Source: an uncultured Lachnospiraceae bacterium
GTDB lineage: Bacteria > Bacillota > Clostridia > Lachnospirales > Lachnospiraceae
Assembly (NCBI GenBank): GCA_945834545.1
Contig: CAMAHO010000143.1
Coordinates: 1 to 5,465 of the forward strand
Reading direction: 5' to 3'
Length of the DNA: 5,465 bases
In this document: positions 1-5,465 of the stretch, in pieces
How the letters are laid out: each line of letters starts with the position of its first letter
Numbering within the stretch: the stretch's first letter is position 1
The notes under the pieces: model-generated
What the model saw: only the letters and a program-made list of their open reading frames with translations
Database searches by the model: none
What the model was told of the DNA's origin: nothing
Program-made: the position numbers and the translations under genes

Positions 1-1
1 A

Positions 2-229
2 TACGATCAAATTGAAAACCCAGGTACACATTATGACCAGGTACAAATAAATGCGGAACCTCTTTATTGGGTTACGACAGAGGCACAGGATTTAAATGGG
101 GCGATGAGTCAGACAGAAGAGGATGGCACCCATGTATTATATTATATACTTCGTATAAGCTGGGAAGATGATGTAACAGAAAAGAATAAAGAGACAGACA
201 TGGTATACATTATAGCAGAATCTTTGTGA
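2..229 (+). CDS. C-terminal end of an unidentified, probably exported protein (5' partial)
   Basis: An open frame enters at the left edge and runs 75 codons to a TGA at 227-229. The start lies outside the window, so any signal peptide cannot be seen. The fragment is acidic, rich in aromatic residues and beta-type sequence (LYWVTT, LYYILRISW, DMVYIIAESL), and has no cysteine and no membrane segment. The family is not recognised. Two things suggest a paralogue of the next gene: an LYW tripeptide encoded by 12 identical bases in the same reading frame (60-71 and 990-1001), and a similar order of motifs, with LYW followed by an alternating aromatic/hydrophobic strand ending in a tryptophan. The stop is 18 bases before the next ATG, so the two genes are probably co-transcribed and translationally linked. 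The reading frame is well supported because the other two + frames are stopped early; the function is unknown. Confidence 0.75.
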   Translation, partial: YDQIENPGTHYDQVQINAEPLYWVTTEAQDLNGAMSQTEEDGTHVLYYILRISWEDDVTEKNKETDMVYIIAESL

Positions 230-238
230 CACTGGTAT

Positions 239-242
239 GGAG
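239..242 (+). promoter_or_regulatory. Ribosome binding site of the 359-residue gene
   Basis: GGAG lies five bases before the ATG at 248, inside a purine run GGAGAGAG. It fixes the start that gives the complete basic n-region and signal segment. There is no room for a promoter in the 18-base gap, so transcription probably comes from upstream. Confidence 0.7.
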
Positions 243-247
243 AGAGC

Positions 248-364
248 ATGCAGAAGAACAATCAAAAAGGTAAAAACTGCATAAAGAAATGGGCACTTCA
301 AAGATGGGGCATATTGTGCTTTGTTTGTTCTGTAGTGATGCTGGTTATCAGTGGTACATTGGCG
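248..364 (+). other. SipW-class signal peptide coding segment
   Basis: Codons 1-39 encode a long basic n-region, a hydrophobic core (ILCFVCSVVMLVIS) and the GTLA/AYTNF junction. Proteins cut by SipW-type peptidases carry a G-T-x-A-x-[FY] pattern directly after the core, followed by a small polar stretch, as seen here. The exact cleavage point (after A39 or A40) is inferred. Two cysteines (C24, C27) in the core are unusual but sit inside the part that would be removed. Confidence 0.75.
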
Positions 365-1327
365 GCATATACCAACTTTACTATGGCGAGAAGAGTGGTA
401 ACTATCAAGGATGGAAGTACCGTATTATTCACTTCCAATTTGCTGTATCAGATGCCCTATCCACAAGGGGGAACCTTGAATCCAAAATCCTACAGAACAC
501 GCCAGGTGAAGCTGGGGGAAGATGGAACCTTTACCCTGGAGGTTTATAACTTTGCGCCAGGTGTGACTACTCGAAATGATAGTCAGATTAAGTATACACT
601 TCAAATAACCCTTTTAAGACCAGAGTATGACAGCTCAGCTAAGTATCAGATAGAAGTAAATAAGGCTACCATTGATTGGAAAACAGGGGAGGGTGCAAAC
701 GGTGCCTTTGGAGTTAAGGCGGAATTGACGCTTGAGGCTGGAAAAAGGGATACAAATACCATAAAGATCAAGGTGCCGGATAATGTTCAACTGCAAATTG
801 AAGCAATTCCTGACACCAATAGCCTGCTGGCTACCAAAAACTATATGCTGGCTTCGAAAATCACTGTGGGTAATCTTTCATCGGAAAAGAACTGGGTTGG
901 GGAAATAGTTGATACGAAGGAAGGTTTGTCTCCTACAGATTATGATGGCTTTAACTATTCAATTTCCGGAAATGGTGAGGGCAATATTACTCTTTATTGG
1001 GATCCCACTGTTTTTGAGATTAGTCCTTGGTTTATAGGAGACCTGAAGAAACAGGGGCTGCTAGGTGATGGGGTAACAACTCCCAGTGAAGTGCCGTCAA
1101 CGGATCCAGGCAATGACCCTACATTCGATGCCGGCAAGGCAGGTTGGAACTATTTGCAATTTCATGTAGGTACAGAATCAAATGCGGAAGCATTTGTAAC
1201 ACAGTTTTACTGGCAAGATGTGCCAAAGGTACTTGCACCGGACTATGATCTGAAGAAATTGACCTGGGAGTATGTCCAAGGGAAGATTGTATGTGAATTT
1301 GAATTGACAGAATCAGCAGAAAATTAA
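248..1327 (+). CDS. Secreted protein with SipW-type signal peptide, TasA/CalY-like candidate matrix subunit
   Basis: This complete gene encodes 359 residues. Residues 1-20 are strongly basic (KGKNCIKKW), residues 21-36 are a hydrophobic core, and residues 36-44 read GTLAAYTNF. That junction closely matches the GTWAAFND junction of Bacillus TasA, which is cut by the ER-type signal peptidase SipW; here the cut would fall after A39. The mature part (about 320 residues) is beta-rich, with alternating hydrophobic residues (FTLEVYNF, IKYTLQITLL), an acidic and glycine/proline loop near residues 275-297, and a final LTWEYVQGKIVCEFEL strand. It has no sortase motif and no second membrane segment. TasA-class proteins form extracellular fibres or matrix; that role here is inferred from the signal type and from the large surface protein encoded next. 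The mature domain itself is not recognised, and it is longer than TasA (about 260 residues). A pilin-like or S-layer-associated protein is the main alternative. No signal peptidase gene is in the window. Confidence 0.92.
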   Translation: MQKNNQKGKNCIKKWALQRWGILCFVCSVVMLVISGTLAAYTNFTMARRVVTIKDGSTVLFTSNLLYQMPYPQGGTLNPKSYRTRQVKLGEDGTFTLEVYNFAPGVTTRNDSQIKYTLQITLLRPEYDSSAKYQIEVNKATIDWKTGEGANGAFGVKAELTLEAGKRDTNTIKIKVPDNVQLQIEAIPDTNSLLATKNYMLASKITVGNLSSEKNWVGEIVDTKEGLSPTDYDGFNYSISGNGEGNITLYWDPTVFEISPWFIGDLKKQGLLGDGVTTPSEVPSTDPGNDPTFDAGKAGWNYLQFHVGTESNAEAFVTQFYWQDVPKVLAPDYDLKKLTWEYVQGKIVCEFELTESAEN

Positions 1328-1371
1328 GAATTAACGGGATTGTTGGTGCTGCTTGTGTTTGGAGGCATATA
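1328..1371 (+). other. Short intergenic spacer without terminator
   Basis: These 44 bases separate the stop at 1325-1327 from the next start. No stable inverted repeat followed by a T-run and no convincing -35/-10 pair is visible. The simplest reading is that transcription continues from the 359-residue gene into the giant gene. Confidence 0.6.
1361..1365 (+). promoter_or_regulatory. Strong ribosome binding site of the giant gene
   Basis: A perfect GGAGG core sits six bases before the ATG at 1372. It decides the start, which is followed at once by a basic n-region (MKKLHWRK) and a hydrophobic signal core. Confidence 0.85.
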
Positions 1372-4300
1372 ATGAAAAAGTTGCATTGGAGAAAATGGAT
1401 AGCTGGATTATTGCTTGTGTCGACAGTGTGGACACAGTGTTTTTCTTATGCGTTAGCAACGGATATTAGCGATATGAATACGGGAAATGAGTCTGTCGAA
1501 GAAGTAAATTCAAACATAGATGAGTCTGTCATAGAATCGATTAGTGAGGAAGAAGCAAGTGACGCAGAATCAAGCGAAACAGAATCAAGTCAGGTAGAAA
1601 CAAGTGAAGCAGAATCGAGCGAAGCAGAGTCAAGTGAAGTAGAATCGATTAGTGAGGAAGAATCAAGTGAAGTAGAATCGAGTGAAGTAGAAACAAGTGA
1701 AGCAGAATCGAGCGAAGCGGAATCAAGTGAAGCAGAGTCAAGTGAAGTAGAATCGAGTGAAGTAGAATCAAGTGAAGCAGAATCAAGCGAAGCAGAATCA
1801 AATGAAGCGGTGTCAAGTGAAGAAGAAACAGAGCGGAACGAAGCTGTTGAAACGGGAGAAGACGGCGACACCGATGGGGTTACTGGTGAGAGGAGCGAAG
1901 GACTCACGGAGGATGGTACTGAGGGAGAAGCAGACCTTGAAGGTGTTGATTATGATGATGAAGCTTTAGATTTCATTCCCATGCTATCTACTTTTGCATT
2001 GGCGGGTGAATCTAATTATTATGATTTAGAGACTTACGGTAGCTGGCCTTGGTACAATGAAGAGGATAAGAATAGTAAAAGGATTGATTTGAATGGAGAC
2101 GAATTGGTCGTATATGGTGCAGAAGGCTTAATTGCGTTATCTTACATAAACCCTAGCCAATATTATAATAAAACAATAGTATTGACCTGGAGGGATTCTG
2201 CTGTTTCTAATTATGATTTAACAACATCGTTGGGAACCAATTCTGGGGGTGTTTTGGGCTATAACGGGCTAGGGAGTATGGAGTACCCTTTTTCCGGCAC
2301 ATTGAAATATGCGAGCGGTTCAATCAGGGAATGGAAAACAAATCGACCAATTTTCAATGCCATAAAAACCAGTGCGAATTTAGCAGAGATAGAGACTACT
2401 GCGGATATTAATACGAATGAAGTGGTTTTGGCAGATTCTGTGTATGATGGTAACAATGGAATCAACGAATGGAAAGTAAAAGTTAAGGGCGGCAAAATTG
2501 GTGGTATTATTGATACCTTAGTGAGTGGGGAAGCAAAGCTGACTATTACGATAGTTACTGGATCCATCTCATGTGAATCGAATGAAAATTCAGGTTTATT
2601 TTGTCGTGAGATGATGAGTGGAACTACACTTACTACGAACCTGATTAATGAAACAAACCAGCAGACTACTATCAAGGGGAATGGAGATACTGGTGGAATT
2701 GTAGGCAAAATGAATGGTGGAGCGATGTTAAAAGCTTCAAAACTTTTGCCAAATGAGATTATTACAGACAATGGTAATGCAGGTGGTGTGGTAGGTAATG
2801 TTTGTGCAGGGGCCAAAATAGAAAGTATATCTGCTGAGCCTATTATCTTGTGTAATTCGATTGTTCAATCAGGAAACAACAATGGGGCAGGCGGGATTGC
2901 CGGTATATATCGTTATGACGGAAATAACGCAATTGATTTTGGCATTTTTTCCTGGGGAGAGAATACTGATAGTCGATTGGGTTTAAAACAAGGCCTAGCA
3001 GGAGCCATTGTTGGAATTTTAGAAAGTACCGTAGATTATACGCTCAATTCTACTGGAGAGAAAATTCCTATCAGAAGTGGAAGCGGTAATTGGGCGAATG
3101 CGTATGGTGGATTATTGGGCTCTTATGAACCATATACTGGGGAGAATAAGGGAAATCGTAATATCTGTTTACAGATTGGGAATTTTGATGTTGATGTTGA
3201 TATGCAAAATGGTAAGCCGAGTATTTTTGGTGGAGTCATCGGAAAGACACCCGTTTGTTCTTACCTTGAATTTAACGACATAACTGTAAAGGTATCTAAT
3301 GCAAGGGCAGATTGCTTTGGCGGAATCGTGGGAAATGCTGGTGAACAGGCTTCTTCTTTTTTGAATGTTGGTTCGTATAGCTTGCTAGGAAATGTTTCTG
3401 AGGATATGAATACATTTGGAGGTGTAGTAGGTAAGTTATCCAAGGGAATTGTGCGTTTGCATGGTACTACTGATATATCTGGATTTAACTTTAAAGCATC
3501 CGGAGGCAAAAGAGGTCAGATTGTAGGAGACAACGGAAATGGTTTGGTCTATGCAACCGGTACTGGGAATGATGCTGTGGGCGACACTGGGTGGAAATTG
3601 ATACGATATTCAGATGCGACAGCATCCGATATTGGTAACTGGGGCACAGTAATCCGATTAGATGGAACGAAGTTAAAAGAGACTACAGTAACTAGTGGTA
3701 CAGACGAGTGTTATGGCGGAGATGCTACAACATTATTTGTTTTAAATACAAAATTACATACGGTAACGGTACAAGGAAATCCTCAAAATGGATATACAAT
3801 TGGCAGTGTTCGTGACTTTGCTGCGTACGCACTGGCATTCGATTATGCACAAGACAGAGAGTTTCATATACCTTCTCTTTTGTATGGGTTGGATAATTTT
3901 TCTACAACAGAAACTCAGAATGTGACTATTTCAGCTGATATTGATTTGCGGGGAACGGGTATTTTAGGTATCGGACGCGATATTGCAGCAGACTTCTGGA
4001 ATACAAATGGTTTTTTATTTAGCGGAACAATTGGAGGAAGTAATGCAAATATAAAGGTCACCCTAGACAGCGGATGGCCTTCTTATGGTGTAAATTATTC
4101 GAAGTCGGCCTTATGGGTTTCGCGTTCAAGCCATGACGCAATTGCTATGATTCCGAATGCTAAGAATATCACGATTCAAAACTTGATAATTACTGGCGCA
4201 CTAAAGAGTAAATCAGATTATGATGGTGATTCAAAAAACATTGCCTCAGCGGTGGCAGTCGGTGCTGATAGCGTTATATTTCAGAATGTTACATGTTCTA

Positions 4301-5465
4301 CTGAGATTAATATCAATGGAATTAATTCTGGAGAGTATTGTGCCGCCGGTTTTTTGGGAAGATACATAGGAGGAACTAACGGGGATTCTGACAGCATAAG
4401 TTTTGATACCTGCCAATGGAATGGCTCTATTACCAGTTCTAACCAAGGATATATGGGTGGCTTGATAGCGCGCATAGAAGCTGTGAATAACTTTGCACTC
4501 AACAATTCTATTTCTATAGGAATCAACAAGTGTACCATAAAGGGTAGTCTGACTACCACAGCGACTCAAAATATGAAATTGGGTGGCCTTATTGCGTATC
4601 TTAAGCCAAGGAAGGATACCCCATTATCCATTTCGAAACTTGCAATAGAAGGATGCAAGATTAGTGCAAATAGCCTTACGGATCATTGCGGTGGTTTCCT
4701 AGGAGATTTATGGGATCAAGTAGATGTCACATTTGGAGGCGATATTAGCTCCTATGGAGTGGACATAAAGGGGTCCACATTAAGTGCGCAAAACTGTGTG
4801 TTCGGCGGATTGGTTTACGAAGCGATTGGGTATTGGAATGTGACAGCACCAAAAAGCATCCGCTTTTTGACCAATGAAGCTATAAAGAACAGTATTGACG
4901 GGAAAACCAGCAGGAGCAATCCCAGCGCTTTATTGGTAAGTGTGGGCGTGAGAGAGGAGAATGACACTGCAACTGCGCTTTATTTCGAGATGGGTACTTG
5001 GGGAGATGCAAACTCAGCTTCTTACTATGTGTCTCCGGATACCTTGGACCTGACTTTGCGTATGGCCGATAACAGTGACTTACAGCACCTATATTTTGAT
5101 GAGATTGTTGGTCGCTCCATTGCAAGATTAGATGCGAGTCATAATGATTATGAAAGCAGAAAGCATCAGAGCGGAATTGTTTCGTTGGCAACTAGTATGG
5201 AGAGTGCAGATACGATTCCACTTATTAATGTCAATGGACGAAATACTTATGTTAATCAAATGGGTAAAAATTATAAGTGTTACTGGCATGGGGGTACTGA
5301 AAAGACAGGATCAGATATTCCTGTGTATGAGAATTTGGCAACAAGGTATCACTATAATTTAAATTATATGAGAAAAAAAGGTCTTCCTGGGACTATGTTA
5401 GGTTTCCAAGATTATGTGTTTATAAAGTCCTCAAAAGATTTAGTGCTCTGGAGTGTATCACAACA
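1372..5465 (+). CDS. Giant secreted repeat protein: Ser/Glu stalk and two beta-helix (GLUG-like) domains (3' partial)
   Basis: The frame is open from the ATG to the window end: 1364 codons, no stop, 3' end missing. Residues 1-29 are an ordinary Sec signal peptide (MKKLHWRK, core WIAGLLLVSTVW, cut after SYALA). Residues 64-149 are Ser/Glu pentapeptide repeats, and an acidic linker runs to about 200. Residues 30-154 hold no Lys, Arg or His. Residues 238-719 form a first domain with nine GG-hydrophobic-hydrophobic-G motifs or close variants, 30-41 residues apart. After a bridging segment (720-811) a second such domain spans about 812-1160. The remainder (1161-1364), ending in a DLVLWSVSQ strand, is unrecognised. 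GG-[ILVF]-[ILV]-G rungs are typical of GLUG-like parallel beta-helices in Gram-positive adhesins and IgA-protease (M26) N-terminal regions. No peptidase HExxH motif is seen in the visible part. An adhesin or matrix role is inferred. Whether the C-terminus carries LPXTG, choline-binding or S-layer repeats cannot be seen. Confidence 0.95.
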   Translation, partial: MKKLHWRKWIAGLLLVSTVWTQCFSYALATDISDMNTGNESVEEVNSNIDESVIESISEEEASDAESSETESSQVETSEAESSEAESSEVESISEEESSEVESSEVETSEAESSEAESSEAESSEVESSEVESSEAESSEAESNEAVSSEEETERNEAVETGEDGDTDGVTGERSEGLTEDGTEGEADLEGVDYDDEALDFIPMLSTFALAGESNYYDLETYGSWPWYNEEDKNSKRIDLNGDELVVYGAEGLIALSYINPSQYYNKTIVLTWRDSAVSNYDLTTSLGTNSGGVLGYNGLGSMEYPFSGTLKYASGSIREWKTNRPIFNAIKTSANLAEIETTADINTNEVVLADSVYDGNNGINEWKVKVKGGKIGGIIDTLVSGEAKLTITIVTGSISCESNENSGLFCREMMSGTTLTTNLINETNQQTTIKGNGDTGGIVGKMNGGAMLKASKLLPNEIITDNGNAGGVVGNVCAGAKIESISAEPIILCNSIVQSGNNNGAGGIAGIYRYDGNNAIDFGIFSWGENTDSRLGLKQGLAGAIVGILESTVDYTLNSTGEKIPIRSGSGNWANAYGGLLGSYEPYTGENKGNRNICLQIGNFDVDVDMQNGKPSIFGGVIGKTPVCSYLEFNDITVKVSNARADCFGGIVGNAGEQASSFLNVGSYSLLGNVSEDMNTFGGVVGKLSKGIVRLHGTTDISGFNFKASGGKRGQIVGDNGNGLVYATGTGNDAVGDTGWKLIRYSDATASDIGNWGTVIRLDGTKLKETTVTSGTDECYGGDATTLFVLNTKLHTVTVQGNPQNGYTIGSVRDFAAYALAFDYAQDREFHIPSLLYGLDNFSTTETQNVTISADIDLRGTGILGIGRDIAADFWNTNGFLFSGTIGGSNANIKVTLDSGWPSYGVNYSKSALWVSRSSHDAIAMIPNAKNITIQNLIITGALKSKSDYDGDSKNIASAVAVGADSVIFQNVTCSTEININGINSGEYCAAGFLGRYIGGTNGDSDSISFDTCQWNGSITSSNQGYMGGLIARIEAVNNFALNNSISIGINKCTIKGSLTTTATQNMKLGGLIAYLKPRKDTPLSISKLAIEGCKISANSLTDHCGGFLGDLWDQVDVTFGGDISSYGVDIKGSTLSAQNCVFGGLVYEAIGYWNVTAPKSIRFLTNEAIKNSIDGKTSRSNPSALLVSVGVREENDTATALYFEMGTWGDANSASYYVSPDTLDLTLRMADNSDLQHLYFDEIVGRSIARLDASHNDYESRKHQSGIVSLATSMESADTIPLINVNGRNTYVNQMGKNYKCYWHGGTEKTGSDIPVYENLATRYHYNLNYMRKKGLPGTMLGFQDYVFIKSSKDLVLWSVSQ
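1561..1818 (+). repeat. In-frame 15-base tandem repeat encoding Ser/Glu pentapeptides
   Basis: Seventeen consecutive units code for the pentapeptide E-[AV]-E-S-S and close variants (residues 64-149). One unit is a codon longer (SEEESS). The DNA unit is close to GAAGCAGAATCAAGT, with variation mainly GCA/GTA at the second codon and TCA/TCG, AGT/AGC at the serines. Longer copies are nested inside: 1594-1625 equals 1687-1718 (32 bases), and 1532-1554 equals 1640-1662 (23 bases). Because the unit is a multiple of three, gain or loss of copies would lengthen or shorten the protein without breaking the frame. The product is a highly acidic, probably extended, low-complexity stalk between the signal peptide and the folded domains. 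Confidence 0.95.
2083..3528 (+). other. First beta-helix-like repeat domain of the giant protein
   Basis: Residues 238-719. The domain opens with an entry block (IDLNGDELVVYGAEGLIALS, then PFSGTL at 306-311). It is followed by rung motifs GGIVG 441, GGVVG 471, GGIAG 507, GAIVG 544, GGLLG 579, GGVIG 620, GGIVG 650, GGVVG 683 and a weaker RGQIVG at 714; a weaker GGII lies at 377. Spacing of the strong motifs is 30-41 residues, each preceded by a strand of alternating hydrophobic residues. This matches the known GLUG-type rung pattern at motif level; the fold assignment is by pattern only. Confidence 0.7.
3805..4851 (+). other. Second beta-helix-like repeat domain with cysteine ladder
   Basis: Residues 812-1160. 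A new entry block (SVRDFAAYALAF, ISADIDLRG at 853-861, GIG, FSGTI at 883-887) repeats the logic of the first domain and closely follows the usual opening of GLUG/beta-helix domains (a DIDL strand, then GIG, then FSGT). The rungs carry AGFLG 992, GGLIA 1029, GGLIA 1071, GGFLG 1107 and GGLVY 1145, spaced 36-42 residues. Four rungs hold a cysteine at an equivalent position (C975, C1014, C1054, C1095). Boundaries are approximate. Confidence 0.68.

Noticed and set aside
289..549. Out-of-frame + strand ORF of 86 codons
   Set aside because: It overlaps the start of the SipW-type protein, whose frame has the signal peptide and ribosome site; this one has neither.
1328..1371. Possible terminator or promoter between the second and third genes
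   Set aside because: No stem-loop with T-run and no convincing promoter hexamers are seen; the T-rich stretch lacks an inverted repeat.
1438..1440. Cysteine C23 of the giant protein as a lipoprotein attachment site
   Set aside because: The preceding residues are WTQ, which do not fit a lipobox, and a good signal-peptidase-I site (SYALA) follows at residues 25-29.
1561..1818. CRISPR-like or regulatory tandem array
   Set aside because: Units are only 15 bases with no spacers, stay in codon phase and vary at synonymous or conservative codon positions, so they are coding repeats.
1590..1907. Antisense open frame encoding SLDSAS-type repeats
   Set aside because: It is the mirror image of the Ser/Glu repeat: the period-15 DNA has no stops in the opposite strand. 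It has no plausible ribosome site and lies wholly within a well-supported gene.
2259..2816. Antisense open frame of 185 codons
   Set aside because: It lies inside the giant + strand gene, its sequence is proline/valine rich with no recognisable domain, and no start signal supports it.
5132..5362. Out-of-frame + strand ORF of 76 codons near the window end
   Set aside because: It sits within the continuing giant gene in another frame and has no ribosome binding site or recognisable sequence.

Overview
The window contains three genes on the + strand, packed tightly enough to look like one operon, and no RNA genes, mobile elements or CRISPR. The fairly low GC content, strong GGAG/GGAGG ribosome binding sites, and a SipW-type export signal next to a very large secreted repeat protein suggest a Gram-positive Firmicute, most likely a gut-type Clostridia/Lachnospiraceae member. 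The taxonomic call is an inference from style, not from a marker gene.

Layout. (1) Positions 2-229 hold the last 75 codons of a gene that begins upstream. (2) After 18 bases comes a complete 359-residue exported protein (248-1327). Its N-terminus has the hydrophobic core and GTLAAY junction of SipW-processed proteins such as TasA and CalY, so it is a candidate matrix or fibre subunit. (3) After 44 bases with no visible terminator, a giant gene starts at 1372 and stays open to the end of the window (at least 1364 residues). It encodes a signal peptide, a serine/glutamate pentapeptide-repeat segment, an acidic linker, two successive glycine-motif repeat domains that look like parallel beta-helices (GLUG-like GG-hydrophobic-hydrophobic-G rungs), and a further domain cut by the window edge.

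Working model (inference). The three genes encode parts of a cell-surface or extracellular-matrix structure: one or two TasA-like secreted subunits plus a large adhesin-like protein held away from the cell by an acidic stalk. No signal peptidase, sortase or anchoring motif is visible, so the attachment mechanism cannot be judged. The most distinctive features are the in-frame 15-base stalk repeat with nested larger duplications, a ladder of cysteines recurring every 39-41 residues in the second beta-helix, and the repeated domain-entry pattern of the two helices.
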